Part shown: in pieces, positions 15,530 through 22,781 of the stretch | Layout: every line of letters starts with the position of its first letter | Numbering within the stretch: the first letter of the stretch is position 1 | Assembly: GCA_023398155.1 (NCBI GenBank) | Contig: JAEWSV010000338.1 | Coordinates: 1 to 39,189, forward strand | Direction of reading: 5' to 3' | DNA length: 39,189 bases | Source: Spirochaetota bacterium | GTDB taxonomy: Bacteria; Spirochaetota; Spirochaetia; Treponematales; Breznakiellaceae | The notes under the pieces: generated by a model | Databases searched by the model: none | The model's input: only the letters and a program-made list of their open reading frames with translations | Told to the model about the DNA's origin: nothing | Position numbers and translations under genes: made by a program

Positions 15530-16194
15530 GAGTAGTAATCCCCCACGATCTCGTCGACGATTCGCAGCTCTTCCTCGTCGAGATAGAGGAAGCGCCGGAC
15601 CGGCACCTTCACCTTCTTGCTCAGGATGAACACCACGAAGGCGTCGAAGCGCCTGGCGGTGGATTTTTTCCCGGACGCGAGTTTCCGGCTTCCCTTGAGG
15701 GACGCCATGATCACGTTGGATCGAACGGTGTTCGACCCCCTCTTGAACGGCCGATAAACGGAGTAGCCGTCCGCCCGGAGGCCGTCGAGAACCTCCTTGG
15801 GCGACCAGCCGTAACGCCGCATCAGGGTCCGCGTCCGCCAGGACGCGGGGATCGTGAGCCACTTCGCGTTCTTCGGCGTCACCTCGTATTCGGTGCTGTC
15901 GTCGTCCGGGTGGTTCATAACCGCGGCGATATGGTTGCTCGACACGATCGCTTCGGTATCGGTGGACCGCTCGTGGATCGAGGCCATGAGGCGGCCGTCG
16001 TCCCGGAGCGTCTTGTCGCCGCGCTTCACCGCCTTGGTGAGGGGCGCGTTCGGCGGAGCGACGCCGCGGTCGATCTTGCGCAGGATCATCGAATGGCCCG
16101 CCGCGGCGATCTTGCGCATGAGCGGACGGGAATCGTAGACGCGCGACATGAGCGACGCGTTCCGCTTGGAGTACTCCTCCAGCCGATAGTTCAC
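15526..16194 (-). CDS. Phage virion morphogenesis protein (tail completion, Mu gpG-like)
   Basis: 222 aa. The pattern LRKIDRGVAPPNAPLTKAVK, then KTLRDDGRLMASI (family: LxDTGxLxxSI) and a closing VPVRRFLYLDEEELRIVDEI (family: PxRxFLGxxxE) is that of the PF05069 virion morphogenesis family, to which Mu gpG belongs. These proteins join tails to heads. It overlaps both neighbours by four bases and belongs to the leftward head-tail operon. The middle part (residues 100-180) is longer than in the Mu protein. Confidence 0.78.
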   Translation of the reverse strand: MNYRLEEYSKRNASLMSRVYDSRPLMRKIAAAGHSMILRKIDRGVAPPNAPLTKAVKRGDKTLRDDGRLMASIHERSTDTEAIVSSNHIAAVMNHPDDDSTEYEVTPKNAKWLTIPASWRTRTLMRRYGWSPKEVLDGLRADGYSVYRPFKRGSNTVRSNVIMASLKGSRKLASGKKSTARRFDAFVVFILSKKVKVPVRRFLYLDEEELRIVDEIVGDYYS

Positions 16195-16595
16195 GAGATC
16201 GGCCTCCGCACCGGCTTGGCCACGGCTCCCGCGGGCGGCGGCGTGGTGCGCGCCTTCTCGACGTCGCCGTAGTGGACCGAGACCAGATCGGTCGCGGCCG
16301 TGAGGTATTCCCCGCCGCCCTTCGCGTCGCCGTTGAAGACGTAGAGCTCATACACGGTGAGTAGCCTTGCGATGTCACGGTGCAGCGGAAGCGCGAGGTC
16401 GAGCGTCCTTCCTACTATGGAAAGGAAACCTTCAGCCCGGATCATCCCCGCCTCGATGCAGCGCTCGGTAATCGTGTCGTCGTCGTTGGTCAGCTCGCCG
16501 TAGAGTTTGGCGGAGATGGTCGCCTTGACCGCATCCACCGAAAGAGAAGCGGAGGGCGCGTCCTGTGCCGGTAGATCTTCGTAGTTGTCGCTCAT
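16191..16595 (-). CDS. Mu gp36-like head-tail connector protein (DUF1320)
   Basis: 134 aa. After a low-complexity start, residues 24-110 show the DUF1320 pattern: AKLYGELTNDDDTI, CIEAGMIRAEGFL, ALPLHRDIARLLTVYELYVF and a closing VSVHYGDVEKA. In Mu-like phages this gene follows the major capsid gene, as here, and is thought to form part of the connector. The C-terminal 20 residues are proline/alanine-rich. It overlaps the morphogenesis protein gene (ATGA, 16191-16194). Confidence 0.72.
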   Translation of the reverse strand: MSDNYEDLPAQDAPSASLSVDAVKATISAKLYGELTNDDDTITERCIEAGMIRAEGFLSIVGRTLDLALPLHRDIARLLTVYELYVFNGDAKGGGEYLTAATDLVSVHYGDVEKARTTPPPAGAVAKPVRRPIS

Positions 16596-16640
16596 GACGC
16601 CTCCCTCCGCTGGATTTCGCTAGTGTTTCGTTCCGACGCT

Positions 16641-17087
16641 TCAGGCGTCGCCGATGACCGAAGCGCCTCCGGAACCGGCCGCGGCCTTCGGCTTACGTCC
16701 GGGGCGTTTCTTTTCGCCTCCGGGCGACGCGGCGGCCGCCGAAGGCGTTTTGGGCGCCCGTTTTCGCTGAATGACTCGCGCCTTCGGTTTGCCGTGAGGA
16801 GTGTCCTTAATCGTGGCGATCACCGACTTTTCGCGTATCAGGTAGGCGAGGTACGCGACGGCGCAACAGAGAGCGCCCGTCACCGCGAAGAGGAACACGA
16901 GCAGCACCTGGATGCCGCCCAGCACTTTGATGACGGTCGCATCCGCGGACGGAACCGCGGACGGAACCACGGGCGCTACCGCGAGCTCGGCAGCAACGGG
17001 CGCGGCCGCCTCCGCCTTGGCCGCGAAGATCGGTGCGCTGATGAACACGAGCATCAGGGCGAGGGAGAGGGCGAAGAACTTCTTCAT
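16641..17087 (-). CDS. Signal-peptide membrane protein with basic tail, unknown function
   Basis: 148 aa. MKKFFALSLALMLVFISAPIFA is a classic Sec signal peptide, followed by an Ala/Pro/Val-rich linker. A strong transmembrane helix (residues about 53-84, including VLLVFLFAVTGALCCAVAY) leads into a very basic cytoplasmic tail with QRKRAPKTP and KKRPGRKPKAA, the latter resembling an AT-hook. Predicted topology: N-terminus periplasmic after cleavage, tail in the cytoplasm. An AAAGGAGACATC Shine-Dalgarno lies ahead of the ATG. Such a protein is unexpected inside a capsid operon. It could be a lysogeny/exclusion factor or a DNA-membrane tether; nothing in the sequence decides this. Confidence 0.75.
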   Translation of the reverse strand: MKKFFALSLALMLVFISAPIFAAKAEAAAPVAAELAVAPVVPSAVPSADATVIKVLGGIQVLLVFLFAVTGALCCAVAYLAYLIREKSVIATIKDTPHGKPKARVIQRKRAPKTPSAAAASPGGEKKRPGRKPKAAAGSGGASVIGDA

Positions 17088-17108
17088 GATGTCTCCTTTA
17101 ATTAGAAA

Positions 17109-17140
17109 GGGCCGCCGTCGATTCGTTCCGGCGACGGCCC
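17109..17140 (-). terminator. Terminator-like hairpin after the major capsid gene
   Basis: Imperfect GC-rich inverted repeat (GGGCCG.CGTCG with CGACGGCCC). On the minus strand it is followed by TTTCTAATT. It may partly end leftward transcription after the capsid gene and lower expression of the next genes. The rest of 17141-17234 shows nothing further. Confidence 0.6.
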
Positions 17141-17234
17141 GGTTGTATTTGCGGTCCGGTTTACCGGATTCCGCGTCGTAGACGCTGGACTCGGAAACTC
17201 CGTCAGATCCGCGCGCCTCAAAAGGGGATCAGAC

Positions 17235-18224
17235 TCAGGCGACGACCTTGCGCTTCCTCATGGCGGCCAGGACGGGGGCGGGCAACGGCTTGGAGTTGCC
17301 GATGATCTTGATCGCGCTCGGGTCGTCCATGACCTTCACCTTGGCGAAGAACGGCATGGGCGCGAGTCCGGCCTCGAAGTCGTCGATGGCCAGGTAGAAC
17401 AGGGTGTGCGGCGCGCCGACGTCGATGGTCTGGATGTACTTGTCCGGGATGACCGGCGTGGCGGCCGCGGATCCGGGCTTCTTGTAGGTGACCGTCATCG
17501 GGACGATCTTGTACTTCCCCTCGAGGACCAGGCCGTCGGCGACGAATTGGCCGGGGAACGTCTTGAGATCGGTGATGACGTTCAGGATCTTGGTGTAGGC
17601 TGCGGAGCTCGTGAGGAAGCGGATGTCGGCCGCGAACCCGCTGCCCTGCTGTTCCACGTACATCTCCTCCAAGACCTTGCGGATGTCTCCGTAGGACATG
17701 TTGGTTATGTCGACGGCGTCCATCGTATCGATGGCGCCGTAGTCCACCTTGTAGCTCTTGAGGGCGCCGGACTCGGTGGTCATGGGGTAGTCGATCTTGC
17801 CGCTCAGGGACTGCGCGGCCATGATCTCGGTGCCCTTCCGGCAGATGCCGCGAAGGATCTCGATCTTCTCCGAGGAGAAGGATTCCACGCCCGCCTCGAT
17901 CCCCATGGCGATGAGATTGTTGAGCTCGGCCGCGGAGATGGTCAGCGAAGGATTGAACGCCTCCGGATCGATCAACAGCGTGGTGTTGTCGCCGCCGTCG
18001 ATCGGCTGGGACCGGGTCCCCTTGCGCACCACGGGAACCGCGCCGGTGATATCCTTGATCTCGCTCAGCGGCAGCATGCTGCTGTTCCGCTGCTTCCGGC
18101 GGGATTCCGGATACACGAGGTCCATGATCGGCGTCTGGAGCTTCGGCAGAAGCCTGAGGAGGCGCGCGACCTCCGCGGGGGTGAAGTACCGCCTGAGGGC
18201 GGTGATGACGGTCTGGTTGATCAT
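17235..18224 (-). CDS. Major capsid protein (phage capsid protein E family)
   Basis: 329 aa, near the family's usual length. It has the HK97-fold capsid protein E pattern: ALRRYFTPAEVARLLRLLP, PIMDLVYPESRRKQ, VPVVRKGTRSQPIDGG, AELNNLIAMG, a central helix with ILRGICRKGTEIMAAQSLSG, and C-terminal IDVGAPHTLFYLAIDDFEAG. It assembles the icosahedral shell. It is preceded by the decoration protein and the protease/scaffold, the order found in lambda and Mu-like siphoviruses, and followed by a terminator-like hairpin. An AGGAGGCGGCAAC Shine-Dalgarno lies ahead of the ATG. Confidence 0.92.
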   Translation of the reverse strand: MINQTVITALRRYFTPAEVARLLRLLPKLQTPIMDLVYPESRRKQRNSSMLPLSEIKDITGAVPVVRKGTRSQPIDGGDNTTLLIDPEAFNPSLTISAAELNNLIAMGIEAGVESFSSEKIEILRGICRKGTEIMAAQSLSGKIDYPMTTESGALKSYKVDYGAIDTMDAVDITNMSYGDIRKVLEEMYVEQQGSGFAADIRFLTSSAAYTKILNVITDLKTFPGQFVADGLVLEGKYKIVPMTVTYKKPGSAAATPVIPDKYIQTIDVGAPHTLFYLAIDDFEAGLAPMPFFAKVKVMDDPSAIKIIGNSKPLPAPVLAAMRKRKVVA

Positions 18225-18239
18225 GTCGTTGCCGCCTCC

Positions 18240-18605
18240 TTACGCGGCGTAGATGCCGCGCGCGGCCAGGGCGGCGATGGCGGCGGCGCTGGGGGCGGTC
18301 ACTCCGTCGGCGATGAGGAGCTTTTCCTTGCGGACGACGCCGTGCACGGCGACGGATTCGACATCCACCTCCGCAACGTCGGCGACGTCTTCCAGGAGGA
18401 CGGCGCAGGCTTCGTCCGCGTCGGCTCCCTCGACGGTATCCAACACCGGCGTGTACTCGCCCGCTCCGGATACCGTCAGCTTGAGAAGCATGCCGGCCTT
18501 GAGGTCGGTGAGCCCTTCGGCGAAGGTGCCCGCGAGCACGATGTGGTGATCGCCGTGCAGGATGCTCGCCTGCGTGGTGGTGACCTTTCCGATGATTGCG
18601 TTCAT
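18240..18605 (-). CDS. Head decoration protein (lambda gpD-like)
   Basis: 121 aa. Pattern of the head decoration family: DHHIVLAGTFAEGLTDLKAGML, DACAVLLEDVADV-like block (residues 66-77), VESVAVHGVVRKEKLLIADG, and a C-terminal helix AAIAALAARGIYAA. Such proteins trim on the capsid surface and stabilise it after expansion. The gene sits between protease/scaffold and capsid genes, 15 bp upstream of the latter. An AGGAGACGAC Shine-Dalgarno precedes the ATG. Confidence 0.85.
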   Translation of the reverse strand: MNAIIGKVTTTQASILHGDHHIVLAGTFAEGLTDLKAGMLLKLTVSGAGEYTPVLDTVEGADADEACAVLLEDVADVAEVDVESVAVHGVVRKEKLLIADGVTAPSAAAIAALAARGIYAA

Positions 18606-18614
18606 GTCGTCTCC

Positions 18615-19676
18615 TTACGCGTACGCCGTGAGGCCGCCGAGCGAGGCGCCCTTCTTGGCGGCGGGATCGCTCGGGTCGCTGAGCATGATCTCGCCCCGGA
18701 CCACCTGTTCGGGCAGGGCTTCCAGAATCTTCCGGAAGACGTCGAAGGCGGATTCCTTCTCTCCCGACTGCGATTCCTTCCCGTCGGACAGCTCGATGAT
18801 GTCGGCGATGGGGAGGCTGTCGGCCAGGGCGATCAGCTCTTTCTCCAGGCCCTTGGGGATCTTCCCTTCGGCGGCCTTGAGGAGCGCGTCCTTCTTGGAC
18901 TTCCGGAGGCCCGCCATGAGGGAGGCAAGCCGCGGGTCCGCCGGGCGGTCGGAGAGCTCGATAGCCTCGTCCGGGTACTTTTCGGCCAGCCGCTTGAGCT
19001 GGTCCTTGAGCCGGCCGACTTCGGCCGTCAGCGCGGGGTCGGCTCCCGGCTTGGCGCCTTCGGCCGACTTGGCCTTCAGGGCCGCGTATGCGGCCGCGGC
19101 GGTTTTCTTCTTGGCCTCGTCGGTCATCGCCGCAATGGCCTCTTCAATGGGATCCATCGAGTCCTCCTTGTGGGGTTGCGCACCGGCATCGCCGGCCTCG
19201 TCGTTCAAATGCATGGTTTGGTTGTCGGGGTTGGGGAACATGTCCGCCTCGGGACAGTCCGAGAGCTTGATGGCGTCGGGGATACCGAGTTCCCGGAGCC
19301 CCTTCACCGCGCCGGGCTCGGAGCCGCACATCTTGAGATGGTGAAGATATCGCTTGCCGTCTTCGGCTCTCCGGGGCGCGCCGATGGACCAGGTAGGGTA
19401 TTGCCCTTTTTCGTAGGCGCTCTGCATGAGGTCGTTCAAGGTGACCACGCCGAAGAGGCCGGTCTCTCCCGGCCGTGATTCGCTGGGGCCGCTCCAGAGC
19501 TTATCCACGGTTCCGAGGGCGGGGGCCCAATCGGCGAGGGCGTGCGGCCAGATCGTGACCGCCGCGCTCTTGGGAGCGTAGGTCTCCACGATCTCGTCGA
19601 TATCCTTCTTCGTGACCACCGTGCCCTTCTGCCCGTGTACGCCGGTCCGGCTCAGCTCCAGTTTCTTCGTAAGCAT
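18615..19676 (-). CDS. Prohead protease / scaffold protein (Mu gpI-like)
   Basis: 353 aa. The N-terminal half (1-165) looks like a Mu-type capsid assembly protease: GQKGTVVTKKDIDEIVETYAP, an H in VTIWPHAL, ALGTVDKLW, the serine of QYPTWSIGAP, and GKRYLHHLKMCGSEPGAVKGL. The serine and histidine are the likely catalytic pair. The C-terminal half is an Ala/Lys/Asp-rich coiled-coil scaffold (EEAIAAMTDEAKKKTAAAAY, AEVGRLKDQLKRLAEK). One polypeptide thus serves as scaffold and is later self-digested. It is the first gene of the leftward late operon. The start at 19676 has a poor Shine-Dalgarno. Confidence 0.82.
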   Translation of the reverse strand: MLTKKLELSRTGVHGQKGTVVTKKDIDEIVETYAPKSAAVTIWPHALADWAPALGTVDKLWSGPSESRPGETGLFGVVTLNDLMQSAYEKGQYPTWSIGAPRRAEDGKRYLHHLKMCGSEPGAVKGLRELGIPDAIKLSDCPEADMFPNPDNQTMHLNDEAGDAGAQPHKEDSMDPIEEAIAAMTDEAKKKTAAAAYAALKAKSAEGAKPGADPALTAEVGRLKDQLKRLAEKYPDEAIELSDRPADPRLASLMAGLRKSKKDALLKAAEGKIPKGLEKELIALADSLPIADIIELSDGKESQSGEKESAFDVFRKILEALPEQVVRGEIMLSDPSDPAAKKGASLGGLTAYA

Positions 19677-19717
19677 GCCCGAATCGTACCAGCGACCGGG
19701 GGCCGCACGCTCAAGCG

Positions 19718-19746
19718 TAGATAAAGGGTTTTCGGGATTTCTACAA
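19718..19746 (-). promoter_or_regulatory. Candidate promoter of the leftward late operon
   Basis: On the minus strand TTGTAG (19746-19741), a 17-bp spacer and TATCTA (19723-19718) form a sigma70-like promoter 42 bp upstream of the protease/scaffold start. It is shielded from upstream transcription by the terminator at 19761-19790. An activator site may lie further upstream; none was identified. Confidence 0.5.
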
Positions 19747-19760
19747 ATAAAATAGAAACA

Positions 19761-19790
19761 AGAAAGCCCCGTCAGGGGACGGGGCTTTCT
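19761..19790. terminator. Intrinsic terminator, perfect 13-bp stem
   Basis: AGAAAGCCCCGTC (19761-19773), loop AGGG, GACGGGGCTTTCT (19778-19790). On the minus strand the arm is followed by TGTTTCTATTTTATTTG. It ends the transcript of the secreted-protein gene at 19816-20262 before the late operon begins. Confidence 0.88.
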
Positions 19791-19815
19791 TGGATACCGA
19801 CTATCTAGCGATCTA

Positions 19816-20262
19816 TCATTGTCTTGTTCTTAATTCGTCATGCAGCGCGACAGGGTCATAATCTTGAGGATACAGGCGGAACTGCGCGGTCTTCGCCTCC
19901 GAGTAGACAACCAACCAGCCCCCTATAGTTTGCCAGAACAATGAAACCTTGATCTTCCCAGTTTTGAATGGTCTTCCATACTTTTCGATAAGTGTATCGA
20001 TGATATCGTCGGTCGACATTGATTCCGATTGAAACTCGATCATAGAAAGCATTCGAAGTTGGAACAGATATTTGCTCTGAAATGGGTGTCCCCAAAGTGT
20101 CTTTTCATACACGAGGGCCGCATCCTCTTCCGCTATTGGGGCACCCTCCGCCTTGATCACTTGATTCTTTGTCCCATACCACGCCGCCTTCATATACTCT
20201 TGAGCCCCGGCGGAGGTAGCCGCAAGGATCAATAACAGGGGAATAACGCGGTTCATGGTCAT
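19816..20262 (-). CDS. Small secreted protein of unknown function (moron-like)
   Basis: 148 aa from ATG 20262, chosen because AAGGAG lies 8 bp upstream; the frame is open further to 20325 but without a site. RVIPLLLILAATSAGAQEY is a Sec signal peptide with cleavage after GAQ/SAGA. The mature part is about 125 aa, alpha/beta, with EYMKAAWYGTKNQVIKAEGAP, STDDIIDTLIEKYGRP and WQTIGGWLVVYSEAKTAQFR, the pattern of a small periplasmic protein. It stands alone between the repressor and the late operon and has its own terminator. This is a typical place for a gene expressed in the lysogen (lysogenic conversion). No family recognised. Confidence 0.75.
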   Translation of the reverse strand: MTMNRVIPLLLILAATSAGAQEYMKAAWYGTKNQVIKAEGAPIAEEDAALVYEKTLWGHPFQSKYLFQLRMLSMIEFQSESMSTDDIIDTLIEKYGRPFKTGKIKVSLFWQTIGGWLVVYSEAKTAQFRLYPQDYDPVALHDELRTRQ

Positions 20263-20301
20263 TCGATGGCTCCTTCTTTCGATACCAGCCGTTTCATCAA
20301 A

Positions 20302-20325
20302 AATATACCCGGCCCGCCATAACAC
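20302..20325 (-). promoter_or_regulatory. Weak candidate promoter for the secreted-protein gene
   Basis: Minus strand TATATT (20307-20302) lies about 40 bp upstream of the start. A poor -35 (TTCAGG) sits 17 bp before it. The rest of 20330-20463, between this gene and the repressor stop, shows no further feature. Confidence 0.3.
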
Positions 20326-20463
20326 CTGAAAAGTTGTCTTCGTCGGTCATCGTCTTCGCTGTATTTGCGCGCTCAGGCCGATTTCTGGCGTTCAATTCGC
20401 GTTCAAGGCTAAAACTAGTACCTCCGGAAGACGGACCGGTTTCGGGCCGCTCTTGGCGATTAT

Positions 20464-21195
20464 TCAGTACGGATGCTTGTGAAGCCATCCGATCACCTTC
20501 CCCTCGATCTTGACGGCCTCCATGTCAGCCCCCTTGAGCACCCGCGGCGCATAGCGTTCGTTCTCGCTGATGATGCGAATCTCCGCTCCGAAAGGGTCAA
20601 ACTCCACGCGCTTCACGAGCAGCTTGTCATTGATGGAGAGGACATAGACGCCGTCTCCAGGATCGTCGATCGGGACGAAGAATACCACGTCCTCGTCGAA
20701 AAGCCCGATCTTTGTCATGGAGTCGCCTTTGACCTTGAGAGCACGAACGGTCGCTGGATTATAGGGAGCCAGGAAGCTTGTGATGATAGGGATGGGGCGC
20801 GTAGTTTGATACTCCGCGATGTCGTGTCCGGGGCCTGCTGAAACTTTTGAATTGTAGAATGGAACTAAGACGATATCGGAATCCTCTGAGGAAAGGCTCA
20901 TTGGAATGACGTGTCTCCCGCGTAGTTGGATGGCATCCGATGAGTCATTAGATTCTACCGTTGATAAAACTATCTCTGGCCGCAAGTGCATTTCTCCACG
21001 CCCTGTTAATATCCAGTTCGAATCGATACCAAACACATTTGTGATTGCCGAAATTACATCCGCCCTTGGGATCGTTCCTCTTTGGAATAAATTGCTAAAA
21101 GTGCTTTGATTCAAGCCAATTTTTGCCGCGAAAGCGGTATCTGAGAGCTTTGTTTCATCAACTACTAGCCGAACGCGAGCCAGGATGTCATTCAT
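20464..21195 (-). CDS. Phage repressor, HTH plus S24/LexA-type autopeptidase
   Basis: 243 aa. N-terminal helix-turn-helix (LSDTAFAAKIGLNQSTFSNL, residues 17-36). The C-terminal S24 peptidase has probable cleavage bond A120-G121 in VSAGPG, catalytic S159 in KGDSMT and K195 in LLVKRV. It holds the prophage silent and is expected to cleave itself when RecA is activated, so induction should be SOS-linked, unlike the Mu c repressor. It is read divergently from the early promoter at 21223-21251, whose palindrome is the probable operator. A GGGGAAAGC sequence stands before the ATG. Confidence 0.92.
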   Translation of the reverse strand: MNDILARVRLVVDETKLSDTAFAAKIGLNQSTFSNLFQRGTIPRADVISAITNVFGIDSNWILTGRGEMHLRPEIVLSTVESNDSSDAIQLRGRHVIPMSLSSEDSDIVLVPFYNSKVSAGPGHDIAEYQTTRPIPIITSFLAPYNPATVRALKVKGDSMTKIGLFDEDVVFFVPIDDPGDGVYVLSINDKLLVKRVEFDPFGAEIRIISENERYAPRVLKGADMEAVKIEGKVIGWLHKHPY

Positions 21196-21210
21196 GCTTT
21201 CCCCGAAAAA

Positions 21211-21251
21211 AACCTAATTGGGTTGACAATAAACACCGATGGGTTTATTGT
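21211..21251 (+). promoter_or_regulatory. Early promoter with overlapping repressor operator
   Basis: TTGACA (21223-21228), 17-bp spacer, TATTGT (21246-21251): a near-consensus sigma70 promoter reading into the early genes. A perfect 9-bp inverted repeat, ACAATAAAC (21226-21234) and GTTTATTGT (21243-21251), covers the spacer and both boxes. A second imperfect palindrome AACCTAATTGGGTT lies at 21211-21224. Binding of the divergent repressor here would block RNA polymerase directly. Confidence 0.82.
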
Positions 21252-21260
21252 GTTCGAGGT

Positions 21261-21300
21261 GGCCCTAAATAGGGCCGAAAAGTGCCACTCTGGCACTTTT
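21261..21300 (+). terminator. Two hairpins in the early leader, possible attenuator
   Basis: GGCCCTA-AA-TAGGGCC (21261-21276) is followed by AAAAGTGCCA (21278-21287), loop CTC, TGGCACTTTT (21291-21300). The second is a perfect 10-bp stem ending in four T, so it looks like an intrinsic terminator about 40 bp after the early start point. Further weak pairing is seen at 21311-21353 (CCGAT/ATCGG). The remaining 21354-21556 holds no convincing gene. Confidence 0.6.
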
Positions 21301-21574
21301 GCGAAGCCCGAAGCAACGCCCGATTGATTCTACTATCGGACGTTTCGCTTGACTATTGGAAGTTTTTCCAGCGGGAGCGCGCCTGAATGAAGGCTCCGCT
21401 CCACGCGAGGGTTCATTGACAGCGAAGCATCGATCTTCTGAACGCCCGGTACCGTCGGCCGCGCGCGTCCAAAACCCAATACGACGGAACGTGCGGCCGC
21501 GACAGTCGGACCTCAAGTCCGGGAGTGCGATGCTCCGGCGGCCGCGTTAGCCCCGAATGGGGAAAGGAGCATGT

Positions 21575-21844
21575 ATGGATGCTATTCATGACGAGTTCCT
21601 TGAGGAGCCTTCGGCAACATCAAGGAAGAAAAGAGAAGTTGTTGAGCTATTCAGCCTTCTGGTCTACAAGCTGGATGGGAGCCTTAAAATCGCATCGAGA
21701 ACGAGCAGCGGGCCTTTCGAAAACGCGCTCATTGTTGACGTGGCCGGCAATCGATATTCGGTGGTGGGCGTCGATGCGGATGAGACGGGCACGGCGTTGC
21801 AAATCAGGATGGAAAAAAAGTCATATCGGCCGGACCCAAGGTAA
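21575..21844 (+). CDS. Early hypothetical protein, 89 aa
   Basis: First gene after the early promoter. ATG 21575 is chosen because AAAGGAG ends 5 bp upstream; an upstream ATG at 21557 lacks a site. Acidic helical start (DAIHDEFLEEPSATSRKKRE), then beta strands (ALIVDVAGNRYSVVGVDAD, TALQIRMEKKSYRPDP). It has no HTH, so it is not the Ner protein. Unknown function; the size and place fit an early accessory or anti-host protein. Confidence 0.6.
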   Translation: MDAIHDEFLEEPSATSRKKREVVELFSLLVYKLDGSLKIASRTSSGPFENALIVDVAGNRYSVVGVDADETGTALQIRMEKKSYRPDPR

Positions 21845-21858
21845 ATTGCCGGGGCCGT

Positions 21859-22260
21859 TCAATCCTTCTGCGTCTTGCCTTCCCTAAGGACGGTGTTGAT
21901 CAACGCATTAGCCATGTCATCCTCAATCTTGCGCCTTTTCACCTCTGCTTTTGAGCGATCCAAGCGAGCCTCATGGGTGATGATTGTTGCCATCTCTTTC
22001 CATGTATAAGCGTCATACCCGAGAATCCCGTACTTCTGGCGTGCTTCGGCAACCGATTGTCTCGAAACAAGGATTATAACCGATTCCATATCCTGGTATT
22101 CCATCAAGAAATCGTAATAAGCCCGCAGGATATGCCGATAAGGCGATCGCTTGTGTGCCACCGACGCATCGTGGCGGTTGGAGCAAAAACATCGCGTAAC
22201 GAGGCCATAAGCCAGCACCTGCGCGATTTGTTCTAAATCCATCGAATCGACCTTCGCCAT
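21859..22260 (-). CDS. Hypothetical protein, minus-strand early-region cassette A
   Basis: 133 aa, helical, charged, with four cysteine/histidine residues near the N-terminus (TRCFCSNRHDAS) and a basic C-terminal helix (RSKAEVKRRKIEDDMANAL). GGAGGAAGAGAGGC before the ATG is a good Shine-Dalgarno. It is transcribed against the early genes from its own promoter (22291-22296). Its 3' end faces the 89-aa gene with only 14 bp between. No family recognised. A gene with private promoter, opposite to the lytic genes, is probably expressed in the lysogen. Confidence 0.6.
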   Translation of the reverse strand: MAKVDSMDLEQIAQVLAYGLVTRCFCSNRHDASVAHKRSPYRHILRAYYDFLMEYQDMESVIILVSRQSVAEARQKYGILGYDAYTWKEMATIITHEARLDRSKAEVKRRKIEDDMANALINTVLREGKTQKD

Positions 22261-22290
22261 GCCTCTCTTCCTCCGCTCACGAGATGATCG

Positions 22291-22347
22291 ATTGTACCAC
22301 GACGTAGCCCCTAGAAAGCAAAACCCCGCCCAGTGAGGCGAGAGGGG
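22291..22347 (-). promoter_or_regulatory. Cassette A promoter and preceding terminator
   Basis: Minus strand GTCGTGGTACAAT gives an extended -10 (TGG-TACAAT, -10 at 22296-22291). Just upstream is a CCCCGCC...GGC...GGGG hairpin (22324-22347) followed on the minus strand by TTTTGCTTTC, ending transcription of the gene to the right. The same promoter core recurs at 22782 and 23446. Confidence 0.65.
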
Positions 22348-22361
22348 CGCAAAGGAGTTGT

Positions 22362-22745
22362 CTATGATCGAATCAAGGCATCACGGAAGAAATCGTGAAT
22401 CAGTTCCGGCGTGTTCGCGCCTGGCGGAAGACGAATCCCGCCGCGGGCGTCCGCCGAGCTCCGAAAAAAGTCATTCGCGCGGAGCAGACGGAACACCAGC
22501 AATATCTTCAACTCTGTCGGAGCTTCGGAGAGGATTCCGGCTCTTTCTTCGGGATTGGAATCAAGGATTTTCAGAACGAACTCATTCAGTTCCTTCCGAT
22601 TGCGCTGCTCTCTTTCGGGAAGGGTTCTTCCTGCTTCCTGAAAAGCACCCCAAACCTTTTCAATCTCCCTCATCGGGAACACCTCTTCCCGAAACGAGTC
22701 CCACTCCAGAAGAACGGAGCTAGTTAGGATAAATTGCTCGGCCAC
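22362..22745 (-). CDS. Hypothetical helical protein, minus-strand cassette B
   Basis: 127 aa from GTG 22745 with GAGGGTG upstream. All-alpha, charged: WDSFREEVFPMREIEKVWGA, RKELNEFVLKILDSNPEERA, ELKILLVFRLLRANDFFR, PELIHDFFRDAL. No known domain. It has its own promoter (22787-22782) and a terminator downstream (22324-22347). An open plus-strand frame starting ATG 22364 with a good AAAGGAG site runs antisense to it, but its translation is low-complexity and looks non-coding; the site may be a remnant of the plus-strand leader seen at 22910 and 23574. Confidence 0.6.
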   Translation of the reverse strand: MAEQFILTSSVLLEWDSFREEVFPMREIEKVWGAFQEAGRTLPEREQRNRKELNEFVLKILDSNPEERAGILSEAPTELKILLVFRLLRANDFFRSSADARGGIRLPPGANTPELIHDFFRDALIRS

Positions 22746-22781
22746 GTATTCACCCTCATACCGCTTTCGAACTGATATCCC

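Noticed and set aside
15530..16378. Upstream extension of the 15074-15529 gene to 434 codons
   Set aside because: The upstream part overlaps the virion morphogenesis and gp36-like genes in another frame and is Arg/Ser/Pro-rich; the ATG at 15529 with ATGA coupling is the sensible start.
17406..19478. 690-codon plus-strand open frame
   Set aside because: It is antisense to the capsid, decoration and protease genes, all clear families. Its translation is rich in Gly/Arg/Asp/Val, as usual for shadows in GC-rich DNA.
22364..22723. Plus-strand frame with a good AAAGGAG site, antisense to cassette B
   Set aside because: Ser/Pro/Arg-rich low-complexity translation and complete overlap with a well-formed helical protein on the other strand. 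The site may be a remnant of the repeated leader.
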